Shown: positions 16,918 through 24,116 of the stretch, piece by piece | Layout of the letters: each line of letters starts with the position of its first letter | Position numbering within the stretch: position 1 is the first letter of the stretch | Source: a virus | Strand: one strand, 5' to 3' | Length of the DNA: 38,219 bases | IMG/VR virus record: IMGVR_UViG_3300045977_000256 | Coordinates: 1 to 38,219 of that record | The notes under the pieces: model-generated | What the model was told of the DNA's origin: nothing | What the model saw: the letters and a program-made list of their open reading frames with translations, nothing else | Databases searched by the model: none | Program-made: the position numbers and the translations under genes

Positions 16918-19056
16918 ATGGCCCTTTGGACACTCCTACACGGAGCCACCGAGCAAACCCTCGAGGCCTGGGGCGTAGGTGTCTCGACGCGCCGGCGCGC
17001 CAGCCAATCGGCGGACCTCGTGGTCCTCGAGCTGGCCGAGCCTTTCACGGCAGATCCCGATTTTGAATATGGGGAGACGGTAACGATCAAGAAAGACGGG
17101 GTGAAGTGGTTCGTCGGCCGAGTAGTCATCACGCCCCGGAGCGCAGGTGGGGGCCGGGAGCGTCTCGGCTACGAGCTGGCCGGGCCTTGGTGGTATCTGG
17201 ACAATCTCACCTTTCAACAGAACTGGAAATCCTACGATGACAGCGACGCTCTCATAACTGTGGCCCGCTCCCGGGTGCTGCTGGGCATGGACGATGACGG
17301 GAACGCGATCAACACCGCAGATCAGTTAGACGCGATCCTCAGCTACTGTATCGCGGCGGGTGCGCCTTTCCAGATCGGGACGCTGCCAACGGGGCTCCTG
17401 GCCTGGACCCAAGGCTTCCTGGATCAGACGTGCAGTGAGGTCGTTCGGGCGATCCTGCGCTGGCATCCGGATTGCGTGACCTGGTTCGACTACACGACCA
17501 GCCCGCCCACTCTCCACATCGATCACAGGGCCAACCTCGCCGCCACAACGATCTCGAATGACGGCTCGAAGCTGGCCGACATAGAGATTTATGATAGGGC
17601 GGACCTCGTTCCGCCCGCCGTCGTCATCAAATACGAGAAGGCGAACTCCGTTGACGGCTCCACCTATGTGAGCGTCCAGATCGACAAGTTTCCACTCGCG
17701 GCAACCGGCGGAGAGTTCGGAGCCTTGGTCACAACGGTTTCGCTGCGGGGCGTCACGGCATCCTATCACAAGCAGCGGATCCGGGCCGAGACGATCCCGC
17801 CGGATGGTTCGACGGGGGACACGGTTGAAAACTGGTGGAAGGAACACGTACCGTGGCTTAAAGACTATGCGAACGCCAACCTCGCAGTGGGCGGGCATCT
17901 GATAGCGTTTGCGCGCCGGGTGGCTCCACCCGAGGCCGCTTCGGAGGATCAGGAGGTAGAGGATTCCACCGATCCCGGCGACTACCCGCGCGAACTTATC
18001 TTCGGGACCATCGAGGACTGGATGCAGGTAAAGGCCGAGCGGTTGATAGTGTCGGCAACGATTGCGTGCAATGCCGCGGAGAATGAGAAGGTGCTGAAGC
18101 AATTCCCCGACCGGGTGAAGATCGGCGGGACGGCCTATCCGGCGGTAAAGGTCTCAGTCGAGATCACGGGGACGGATGCGGTCACCAAGCTCTACAAGGG
18201 GCTTGCCAGCTACAGCCCCGCGGAGGCGACGCCTACGGGAATCGCCCAGCATCTCTACGAGGCCTTGCTCGAGGTGCATCATGAGGGGCGGCTGACCGTG
18301 GCCGAGGCTGAGGTTGGCGAGACGATCCTGCATCCGGGCCGAGTGCTGAACATCACGGACGCCGAGCGAACCGAATGGGGCACCATGGCCGCCCTGATCC
18401 AGAGCGTGGATGAGGACATTCAGAGCGGCCGTACCCGCATCGCCTTCGGGCCGCCGGGACACTTAGCGCCGCAGGACTACGTCGAGCTGATGCGCGCGCT
18501 CAGGAGATCGAGTCCTACATGGTGGACGATTGAGAGCCGGACCGAGGCCGAACCCCCGCAGGATGAGGGCAGCGGCGGCGGCGACGTGGTAGGCGGGCAC
18601 CAAGAGCCCAAGACGAACACGAACACGACGCCGGCCGTGCATCACCGGCACATGTGGCTTGTGAGCGATAACGGGGATGGGTCAATCTACCTCGAGCCCG
18701 GATACCAGTTCGGGCAGGGAGACGTCATAGGTGAGCCTCAGGCCTGCTCTCCATCCGGAGGGCCGAACTACAGCCTCAGCGGAACCAAAGAGCTTTGGGT
18801 GCAGCTCATCACCGATGAGTATGGGATACGGCAATCCGTAGAGGGAAGTTGGCAGGATAGCGGGCACGCACCGGAGGAACAGCGGCACCGCGAACCCCTG
18901 ACCGATAGTGCGGCCGACGAAGGGCAAACGGGCGAGTACTGGTATCACATCCTGACCGTAGTCTCCGGGAGCCCGCCAACAGTCACCTATCACACGACGG
19001 GCGCGATCTGGTGGTTTGCAGACCGGAGCGCCAAGAACTGGCCGGAATACTGGTAG
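16918..19056 (+). CDS. Tail tip/hub protein
   Basis: A 712-residue protein directly after the tape measure, the position of the distal tail or hub (gp27-like) protein of siphoviruses. The N-terminal 90 residues (SADLVVLELAEPF, YGETVTIKKDGVKWFVGRV) resemble the beta-barrel start of tail hub proteins. The middle is aromatic-rich with acidic loops. Residues about 540-570 form a glycine/acid linker, and the last 150 residues form a separate domain ending WFADRSAKNWPEYW. The exact hub or fibre role is an inference from synteny. This is the last gene before the operon terminator at 19066-19087. Confidence 0.7.
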   Translation: MALWTLLHGATEQTLEAWGVGVSTRRRASQSADLVVLELAEPFTADPDFEYGETVTIKKDGVKWFVGRVVITPRSAGGGRERLGYELAGPWWYLDNLTFQQNWKSYDDSDALITVARSRVLLGMDDDGNAINTADQLDAILSYCIAAGAPFQIGTLPTGLLAWTQGFLDQTCSEVVRAILRWHPDCVTWFDYTTSPPTLHIDHRANLAATTISNDGSKLADIEIYDRADLVPPAVVIKYEKANSVDGSTYVSVQIDKFPLAATGGEFGALVTTVSLRGVTASYHKQRIRAETIPPDGSTGDTVENWWKEHVPWLKDYANANLAVGGHLIAFARRVAPPEAASEDQEVEDSTDPGDYPRELIFGTIEDWMQVKAERLIVSATIACNAAENEKVLKQFPDRVKIGGTAYPAVKVSVEITGTDAVTKLYKGLASYSPAEATPTGIAQHLYEALLEVHHEGRLTVAEAEVGETILHPGRVLNITDAERTEWGTMAALIQSVDEDIQSGRTRIAFGPPGHLAPQDYVELMRALRRSSPTWWTIESRTEAEPPQDEGSGGGDVVGGHQEPKTNTNTTPAVHHRHMWLVSDNGDGSIYLEPGYQFGQGDVIGEPQACSPSGGPNYSLSGTKELWVQLITDEYGIRQSVEGSWQDSGHAPEEQRHREPLTDSAADEGQTGEYWYHILTVVSGSPPTVTYHTTGAIWWFADRSAKNWPEYW

Positions 19057-19059
19057 TAC

Positions 19060-19072
19060 TTAGGGGCCATTC
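19060..19072 (+). repeat. TTAGGGGCCATTC motif, copy B
   Basis: Thirteen bases identical to 23072-23084, beginning 4 bp after the tail hub stop. A partial match (first nine bases) lies at 196-204. Here the motif forms the left half of a terminator hairpin. The two perfect copies bracket the accessory block from the helix-turn-helix gene to the last methyltransferase. Confidence 0.6.
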
Positions 19073-19087
19073 TGGGGAATGGCTTTT
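19066..19087 (+). terminator. Intrinsic terminator of the structural operon
   Basis: GCCATTC (19066-19072) and GAATGGC (19077-19083) form a perfect 7-bp stem with a TGGG loop, followed by TTTT (19084-19087). It starts 10 bp after the tail hub stop, so it should end the long late operon. It also argues against starting the next gene at 19079. Confidence 0.75.
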
Positions 19088-19132
19088 GCCCGTCCTTTCC
19101 TGTCCTTTCGCGTCGTGAAACCTTCCGGACCA

Positions 19133-19351
19133 ATGTTGACCAAGGCCGAGGTGGCCGCACGTCTCCGCCTCTCCCCTCGGACCGTCACAACGCTGGCGCA
19201 TGAGGGGCACCTGCGGGCGATGAAGATCGGGAGAAGCGTTCGCTTCCGGGAGCAGGACGTCGAAGACTATCTCAAGCGGGCCTCAAAGCTCATGGTGCGC
19301 GCGCCTAAGAAGAAGACCAAGGCCAAGAAGAAGCGCGCCAGAGGCGGATGA
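19133..19351 (+). CDS. Small helix-turn-helix (excisionase/MerR-type) DNA-binding protein
   Basis: A 72-residue protein: LTKAEVAARLRLSPRTVTTL is a classic winged-helix motif of the HTH_17/excisionase type, then HEGHLRAMKIGRSVRFREQD and VEDYLKR complete the domain. The tail is lysine-rich (KKKTKAKKKRARGG), probably for DNA binding. ATG at 19133 is preferred because an in-frame start at 19079 lies inside the terminator. It could be a local regulator of the accessory block or a recombination directionality factor, although it is 5 kb from the integrase. Its stop overlaps the next start by 4 bp (ATGA). Confidence 0.8.
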   Translation: MLTKAEVAARLRLSPRTVTTLAHEGHLRAMKIGRSVRFREQDVEDYLKRASKLMVRAPKKKTKAKKKRARGG

Positions 19352-19710
19352 TTTTTGGCCAGATCCTCAACGCATCAAAAAACCACGTCATGAGAATAGG
19401 ATTCAAATCCCAACACTGGGCCGATCCGGATGGAAATCCGGCCGGCGGTTCTACCTACGGGACAGGCTTCGCGATCAGTTGGCAGAACGGGCCGCTAGGT
19501 AGAGATCCAGAACGGAAAGAGCCCAACGGGGCATTCGTCGAGGATGTCATCGCCGCGGCTGCTGACAGGATCGATTATTACCAGCAGAGCCGCTTCGCCT
19601 GCGAGGCGAATGCTTCGGCCCTGCTGTTTCTGCGGTCCGCCCTCCAGGCACTCAACACCCGCACCGCCGACCGTGAACAGCGGGGTGTTGAGGGTACGCA
19701 CGCCGAGTGA
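19348..19710 (+). CDS. Small phage protein, possible Acb2/Tad1-type hairpin family
   Basis: A 120-residue protein (or 106 residues from ATG 19390). After an N-terminal stretch with WQNGPLGRDPERKEPNGAF comes VEDVIAAAADRIDYYQQS, then FACEANASALLFLRSALQAL and a basic end, RTADREQRGVEGTHAE. Two helices joined by a short loop and the late RGVEGTH tail recall small metagenomic phage proteins that I associate with the Acb2/Tad1 hairpin group (sponges for immune signalling nucleotides). I cannot confirm that membership without profile searches. It is coupled to the HTH gene by an ATGA overlap and starts the accessory block. Confidence 0.6.
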   Translation: MIFGQILNASKNHVMRIGFKSQHWADPDGNPAGGSTYGTGFAISWQNGPLGRDPERKEPNGAFVEDVIAAAADRIDYYQQSRFACEANASALLFLRSALQALNTRTADREQRGVEGTHAE

Positions 19711-19716
19711 TCCGCC

Positions 19717-20502
19717 ATGCTGGCTATTCCGTGGCCATGGATTCCGAAGATCATCCACGTGTCTTGGTGGCAGGGCCGCGGGCACATGCCCGAGCAATAC
19801 ACCGAACACTTGGACCTATGGCAACGGCTCAATCCGGAATGGAGCATCCGCTTTTGGAGCGCTGACGATTTAGATAGGCTCGTCCGAAACAGCCGCTGGC
19901 GTCGCAAGTGGGACCAGATCCCGCTCATCAAGGGAGATTTCCCGCACATCAAGAAGGCGGACTTTGCGCGCTACGTGGTTTTATATCATTACGGCGGCCT
20001 CTATTCCGATCTCGACATCGTTCCTGTGCGCCCCATCTGGGAACTCTTCGAGGAGACGCGCGTGCATTGTGATGGGGTCTACAGGTTCGACCTCCTAACC
20101 GATGAGGACTGCGAGAGAGTGCGCGACCTATCGAAGCCGATCGGCGAACACAAGCTGATCTTCTTCGAGGAATGCCGCAGCATTGATTCCTTCGGGCCTG
20201 GGATCGCCAACGGTCTAATGTTCAGCAGGCCGGGCCTGCGGTTTTGGCGCCACTTCCTGACCTATGCGTGGAAGTTCCGCGACCGCCCGACCCTCCAGGC
20301 CTTCGGGCCCCACCGGCTCGCCTACTTCCTCCGCATGGTGAGGTCCGCCTATCAGGAGGACTACAAGGGCCTTTCGCTGCCGTGCTACTACGGGCTCTTC
20401 AACCGCCGGATCTTCGGCCCAATCCGGCATTTCACCTTTGCCCTTCACGAATCCGAATGCTCCTGGGGCTCGGATGAGACGCCTAAACGATGGATGGCCT
20501 AA
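19717..20502 (+). CDS. Glycosyltransferase, DXD-type (GT32-like)
   Basis: A 261-residue protein with the hallmarks of the sugar-binding DXD family: IPKIIHVSWWQGR near the start, then NPEWSIRFWSADDLD, KKADFARYVVLYHYGG and the metal-binding YSDLDIVPVRP. Such enzymes transfer a sugar from a nucleotide donor in the cytoplasm, usually onto lipopolysaccharide or capsule precursors. It is the first of four carbohydrate-acting genes that overlap or abut, so they probably act on one glycan. Its end overlaps the next gene by 13 bp. Confidence 0.85.
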   Translation: MLAIPWPWIPKIIHVSWWQGRGHMPEQYTEHLDLWQRLNPEWSIRFWSADDLDRLVRNSRWRRKWDQIPLIKGDFPHIKKADFARYVVLYHYGGLYSDLDIVPVRPIWELFEETRVHCDGVYRFDLLTDEDCERVRDLSKPIGEHKLIFFEECRSIDSFGPGIANGLMFSRPGLRFWRHFLTYAWKFRDRPTLQAFGPHRLAYFLRMVRSAYQEDYKGLSLPCYYGLFNRRIFGPIRHFTFALHESECSWGSDETPKRWMA

Positions 20503-21131
20503 GCTCGCCTCCGGCGATCATGCTCGCGGTAAAGAACCGGCCTGACCGCTGGGAATACGCCCTCCGCCAATGTGAGAGAGCCGGCATCCGGCCGTTGATG
20601 TTTTGGGGTCACACGCCGGCAAACATGGATGGATGCACCTTTACGGACCATGCCAGAAGCGCGATGGGAAAGACCGAGATCTGCGCCGCCCAGGGCCATG
20701 CCGACATTCTGAAGCTCGTCGCCGCCTCGCAGAACCCGTATCTGGTGATTGAGGATGACGTTACCTGGACGGCGAAGAATGCCGGCGCGATGATTCGCGC
20801 TCTGATTCGCGCTCTGCCCAAGGATTGGAGCATTGCCTTCTTGGATGACGTAAACCACGAGACCCACAAGCTCGAGCAGAGCCCTGAGTCCGAGGAGATG
20901 GCTTCGCCATGGGCCCGGACGCTCTGGAGCGCCTACGGCATCCCGGCCTACCTGGTCAGCCCGGCCGGCGCCGCGCGGCTCCTGGAGGTCCTGCTGCCCA
21001 TCAACACCCCCGTAGACGTCCTCTACGCCTATCAGGCCCAATACATCAGCGCCTGGATGCTCCGGGTTCCGATCGCGACGGCCAACTGGTCCCTTCCCTC
21101 TACGATCTGGCAAAATGGAAAAGCCCTCTAA
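20490..21131 (+). CDS. Glycosyltransferase, GT25-like
   Basis: A 213-residue protein with GT25 (LPS glycosyltransferase) features: AVKNRPDRWEYALRQCERAG at the start, then KTEICAAQGHADILK and the acidic LVIEDDVTW motif that is typical of the family. It continues with DWSIAFLDDVNH and later GIPAYLVSPAGAARLLEVLL, which match the family's second half. Family members add galactose or glucose to lipooligosaccharide. It overlaps both neighbouring glycan genes, so it should act with them. Confidence 0.8.
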   Translation: MDGLSSPPAIMLAVKNRPDRWEYALRQCERAGIRPLMFWGHTPANMDGCTFTDHARSAMGKTEICAAQGHADILKLVAASQNPYLVIEDDVTWTAKNAGAMIRALIRALPKDWSIAFLDDVNHETHKLEQSPESEEMASPWARTLWSAYGIPAYLVSPAGAARLLEVLLPINTPVDVLYAYQAQYISAWMLRVPIATANWSLPSTIWQNGKAL

Positions 21132-22353
21132 TCCTGACAGTGAGCGCCGGCTCGTCATGACCGTCAACTCCGGGCCGCAGCTCTACGACTATCACCTCTA
21201 TACGCTGCCCTTCCAGCGGGAATACGCTGCCCGGTGCGGCGCGGCCTTCCGGGAGATCACTGAAGAGGACTGGGGCGGCGGCTACCCGTGCAGGCATTTC
21301 ATCAAATACGACGCCATCCGCTGGGCGGCGCTCTCGGAGTATGAGCGCATCCTCTTCATCGATCTGGACGTGATCCCGAAACCGGATGCGCCGAACATCT
21401 TCGAGGAGCACGATGCGGACTCCGATTGGCTTTGGCAGGATCGCCTCATGCATCCGGACGCGTTCCTGAACTGGTGCCGCGACATCATGAACCGCGAGGG
21501 AGACGAGTTCCATCCCTACTACAACAGCGGCGTCTGGCTGATGCGCCGCCAGAGCGTTCTCCGGCTCAGCCGTCAGTTGGGACCGCCCTACGTGGACGGC
21601 TGGGCGGATCAGCACGGCTTCAACCTGGCGGTGCGTCGCGCCGAGCTTCGGGTCTCCGATCTGGATGAAACATGGAACCACCTAGCGAGCTTCTCCGGAG
21701 AGACGGATGCTTGGTTCCTCCACTATGCGGCCCACTGGGGAAAGTGGCGCTTGATGGAGTATGTGGCACAGTTCCGGGACAAGGGCTATCCGTCCTATGA
21801 GGGGCACGTGGAATATCAGGCGGCGGCCGTCGCCGAGATCTGCAAGCGGCGCCCCACCTCACGGATCCTCAACGTCGGCGCCTCGGCAGATCCGGCGCAT
21901 CTGAAGAAGCGCTATGGGGCCTACAACATTGACATCAATGAACGGTGCCCGTGGACCGGCCGGGAGAGCTTGATTGACGAGGTGGCGGATTGTCGGGCGA
22001 TGCCGGCCCACCTGCACAACCGCTTTGACGTGGTCGTCATGGGCGACATCCTCGAGCATCTGCCCATGGCCGAGATAACGCACAGCGCCGCCGAGGCGCG
22101 CAAGTGCGTTGTGGCCTCGGGCCGGATCCTCCTCGTTACCTTCCCCTTCGACCCGCGGCCGCCCGAGCAACAGGGCGAGCAGGCCGGGCACGAGTATGCG
22201 CCTGGCATCCCGGCCTATCATGGCGAGCTCAAGCTCTTACCTCACATGGTGCCGCACATCGAAGCCGGCGGATGGAACATCGAGGATATTTCCGTCATCC
22301 ATTACCCATGGGATGGGATCTACGGCTACGGCATTCAGTTCCGCGCCCGATGA
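21115..22353 (+). CDS. GT-A glycosyltransferase fused to a SAM methyltransferase
   Basis: A 412-residue two-domain protein. Residues 1-225 form a GT8-like nucleotide-sugar domain with the metal motif LFIDLDVIP near residue 80, YYNSGVWLMRR, DQHGFNLAVRR and HYAAHWGK. Residues about 240-410 form a class I methyltransferase with RILNVGASADPAHL as motif I, then YNIDINERC, FDVVVMGDILEHL and CVVASGRILLVTFPF. A likely reading is transfer followed by methyl capping of the same sugar. The gene overlaps the GT25-like gene and the next methyltransferase. Fusion of the two activities in one phage chain is uncommon. Confidence 0.8.
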   Translation: MEKPSNPDSERRLVMTVNSGPQLYDYHLYTLPFQREYAARCGAAFREITEEDWGGGYPCRHFIKYDAIRWAALSEYERILFIDLDVIPKPDAPNIFEEHDADSDWLWQDRLMHPDAFLNWCRDIMNREGDEFHPYYNSGVWLMRRQSVLRLSRQLGPPYVDGWADQHGFNLAVRRAELRVSDLDETWNHLASFSGETDAWFLHYAAHWGKWRLMEYVAQFRDKGYPSYEGHVEYQAAAVAEICKRRPTSRILNVGASADPAHLKKRYGAYNIDINERCPWTGRESLIDEVADCRAMPAHLHNRFDVVVMGDILEHLPMAEITHSAAEARKCVVASGRILLVTFPFDPRPPEQQGEQAGHEYAPGIPAYHGELKLLPHMVPHIEAGGWNIEDISVIHYPWDGIYGYGIQFRAR

Positions 22354-23075
22354 AGGAACCGCACAGATTCCAGGCCTATGCGCACGATTGGCCCAACCGG
22401 TGGCTGCCCTACATCTGGGACGTGATCGCCGTCCCTGCGGCTCTACGGCCGCTCACCGGCGACGGGGCGCCGGAGGCCTACGCGACCATAGCCCGCCTGG
22501 CCCGCTGTGCCGTCGTCGACAACCAGGCGGAGGGAATCATCGCCGAGGTTGGCATCCGTGCCGGCGGTGGCATCTACGCGGCCCTGCTCGGCCTCGATAC
22601 GGCGGCTCAGAACAGAGTCTTTCACGGGATCGACCCCTACGAGAGTCTGGAAACTAACTACATTCACTCTTACAAGGATTCCAATCTGAGGGAACGGACG
22701 GAGCGGGTCCTGCGAGCCGTCATAGAGGACGCCTATGCTGGTATCTACCACTTCTTTCGTGTGACCAGCCGCGTCTACTGCGAGCAAGTGGCCGATCCGC
22801 TCTGGAGCTACGCGCTCGTCCACCTGGATGGAGAGCACCACACTGAGACGGTCTGCCAGGAGGCGCGGTTCTTTGGACCGCGGATCTCAGCCGGCGGGAT
22901 CCTGATGGTCGACAACTGCGATCAGATCGAACATCCCCGCATTGATGAGATCGCCGAATCGGCCGGCCTGACGCTCGTCGACGTGCTGTATTGGCGAGAC
23001 GTAGTACTCCACCGGGAAGAGGGCCACATCCACGCCAAGCCGCTTCGGAAGGCATACCAGCGCCTCAGAAATTAG
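22350..23075 (+). CDS. Class I SAM-dependent methyltransferase
   Basis: A 241-residue protein of the Methyltransf_24 type: IIAEVGIRAGGGIYAALLGL is motif I, HGIDPYES the acidic residue after strand 2, and ALVHLDGEHH with GGILMVDNCDQ the later strands. Family members often methylate sugars or small polyketide-like compounds. ATG at 22350 is preferred, since it overlaps the preceding stop by 4 bp. It is the last gene of the glycan set, and a TTAGGGGCCATTC motif overlaps its stop codon. Confidence 0.8.
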   Translation: MKEPHRFQAYAHDWPNRWLPYIWDVIAVPAALRPLTGDGAPEAYATIARLARCAVVDNQAEGIIAEVGIRAGGGIYAALLGLDTAAQNRVFHGIDPYESLETNYIHSYKDSNLRERTERVLRAVIEDAYAGIYHFFRVTSRVYCEQVADPLWSYALVHLDGEHHTETVCQEARFFGPRISAGGILMVDNCDQIEHPRIDEIAESAGLTLVDVLYWRDVVLHREEGHIHAKPLRKAYQRLRN

Positions 23076-23127
23076 GGGCCATTCCCCAGCATACCCAACC
23101 GCGCCCCGCTAACGCATCCTAGGGCCA
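23072..23127 (+). promoter_or_regulatory. Leader of the second PEP-CTERM gene, copy C of a shared leader
   Basis: Matches the leader at 196-252 at 18 of its first 22 positions without gaps and again at ATCCT (23116-23120), with nearly the same distance to the ATG (56 versus 57 bases). GGGG (23075-23078) and CCCC (23084-23087) may pair around CCATT. It begins inside the stop codon of the methyltransferase. No clear -35/-10 pair or Shine-Dalgarno sequence was found, so the function stays open. Confidence 0.5.
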
Positions 23128-23700
23128 ATGAAGGCCCTTCTTTACTCGTTATTGTCTTTCCTCGCCCTGTCCCTGGGCGGCTTCGCCGCGACAACGATTG
23201 ATTCCGGATCCCTGATCCTGGCCGATCTGGAGATCGACCCGGAGCCGGCGCCGGTGGAATGGTCAGACCTCGTGCTTGAGTGGGAGGTCATCCATCACGA
23301 GGACATCGCCGGGGGCATTTTCCAGTATGTCTACTCGCTCAGCGACGGGCCCGAGGAGATCGACCTCTTCCAGGCCGTGGCCTGCGAGCCACTCGTGGGC
23401 GGAGAGGGCTCCCCGAGTTATAGCGCGGGCTACAGTAACGGCGGGTTCTCCTTCGGGCCGATTCCCGGCGAGGAGGACGGGATCACAATCACGCCCATAG
23501 GGACGGCGCCCAGTCTCGAGCTGTCCTTTTACAACTTCGTCGCGCCCTTTCCTGGCGTGGTCCTGATCGGCTCCGAGGGCCCGGACATCCGCGCCAGCAT
23601 CCCGACCCCCAATGCGTGCGTGATCCCGGAGCCCTCGAGCCTGCTCCTGCTGACCGGGGCGGGCCTTCCCCTGCTGCTCCGCCGCCGCCGGGCCTCCTAA
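23128..23700 (+). CDS. PEP-CTERM protein, exported
   Basis: A 190-residue protein with a signal peptide (MKALLYSLLSFLALSLGGF, about residues 1-20), a beta-rich acidic body and a textbook PEP-CTERM signal: P167-E168-P169, hydrophobic residues 172-184, R185-R188 and the final AS. In this family the tail anchors the protein until an exosortase cleaves near the PEP motif and releases it toward the cell surface or extracellular matrix. The body resembles module 1 of the protein at 253-1860 (shared ILADL/FADL, LV.WE.E and FGP elements). No exosortase is encoded in the window, so a host enzyme would be needed. Confidence 0.85.
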   Translation: MKALLYSLLSFLALSLGGFAATTIDSGSLILADLEIDPEPAPVEWSDLVLEWEVIHHEDIAGGIFQYVYSLSDGPEEIDLFQAVACEPLVGGEGSPSYSAGYSNGGFSFGPIPGEEDGITITPIGTAPSLELSFYNFVAPFPGVVLIGSEGPDIRASIPTPNACVIPEPSSLLLLTGAGLPLLLRRRRAS

Positions 23701-23716
23701 AAGTTTTCAAACTTTT
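23699..23716 (+). terminator. AT-rich hairpin after the PEP-CTERM gene
   Basis: AAAAGTTT and AAACTTTT form an inverted repeat with only TC between them, starting at the stop codon and ending in a T-run. It could terminate transcription of the accessory block, but the stem is AT-only and weak. Confidence 0.4.
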
Positions 23717-23745
23717 GTTGCGTGCGGGGTTGGGGCCGGCATGTC

Positions 23746-23779
23746 ACTTTTTGCCAGCTCGCTGGAGCCCGCAAAAAGT
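23746..23779. terminator. Inverted repeat, possible bidirectional terminator
   Basis: ACTTTTTGC (23746-23754) and GCAAAAAGT (23771-23779) are perfectly complementary. The 16-base interior contains CAGC and GCTG, which can extend the structure. The A/T tracts on either side of a GC core would suit a terminator read from both strands. Confidence 0.45.
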
Positions 23780-23840
23780 AGCATCCTCCCCCCCCTCGAG
23801 CTCGGCGGCTACGCGCCAAGTAGCTCCCGCTACGCGCCAA

Positions 23841-23943
23841 TTGCTCGCATACTTTGTGCGAGAAAACCCGCGAAACTGCATACTTTCGCACGTTGCTCGC
23901 ATACTTTGTGCGAAAAACCCGCGAAACTGCATACTTTCGCACG
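23841..23943. repeat. Tandem repeat of about 52 bp (two copies) with nested GCATACTTT units
   Basis: Copy 1 (23841-23892, 52 bp) and copy 2 (23893-23943, 51 bp) are identical apart from one G missing in copy 2. Each copy holds GCATACTTT twice, at 23847, 23878, 23899 and 23929, and an inverted pair GCGAAA/TTTCGC. It looks like an iteron or regulator-binding array near the attachment site rather than coding sequence. Confidence 0.75.
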
Positions 23944-23958
23944 CCGCGCGGAGGACCG

Positions 23959-24007
23959 TTCCGGAATCGGGAATTTCCGGAATCCGGAATTTATCGGATT
24001 CCGATAA
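23959..24007. repeat. Cluster of TTCCGGAA palindromes and a 17-bp palindrome
   Basis: TTCCGGAA occurs at 23959-23966 and 23975-23982, followed by an ATCCGGAAT element. TTATCGGA (23991-23998) and TCCGATAA (24000-24007) form a perfect palindrome around one T. Such symmetric sites suit dimeric DNA-binding proteins. Which protein binds is unknown. Confidence 0.55.
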
Positions 24008-24116
24008 AACGAGAAATTGAGCCTTTCACTTAAAGCCTCAACTGGGTTCCTATGCGCCTTCCTTAAACCCCCACCACTCATGACGCTGGCCCGATCCACC
24101 GGGTTTGTTGGCATTT

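Noticed and set aside
19079-19132. Earlier start for the HTH gene
   Set aside because: The in-frame ATG at 19079 lies within the terminator hairpin; the domain begins at 19133.
23841-23943. CRISPR array
   Set aside because: Two adjoining near-identical units without distinct spacers, and no cas genes; it is a simple tandem repeat.
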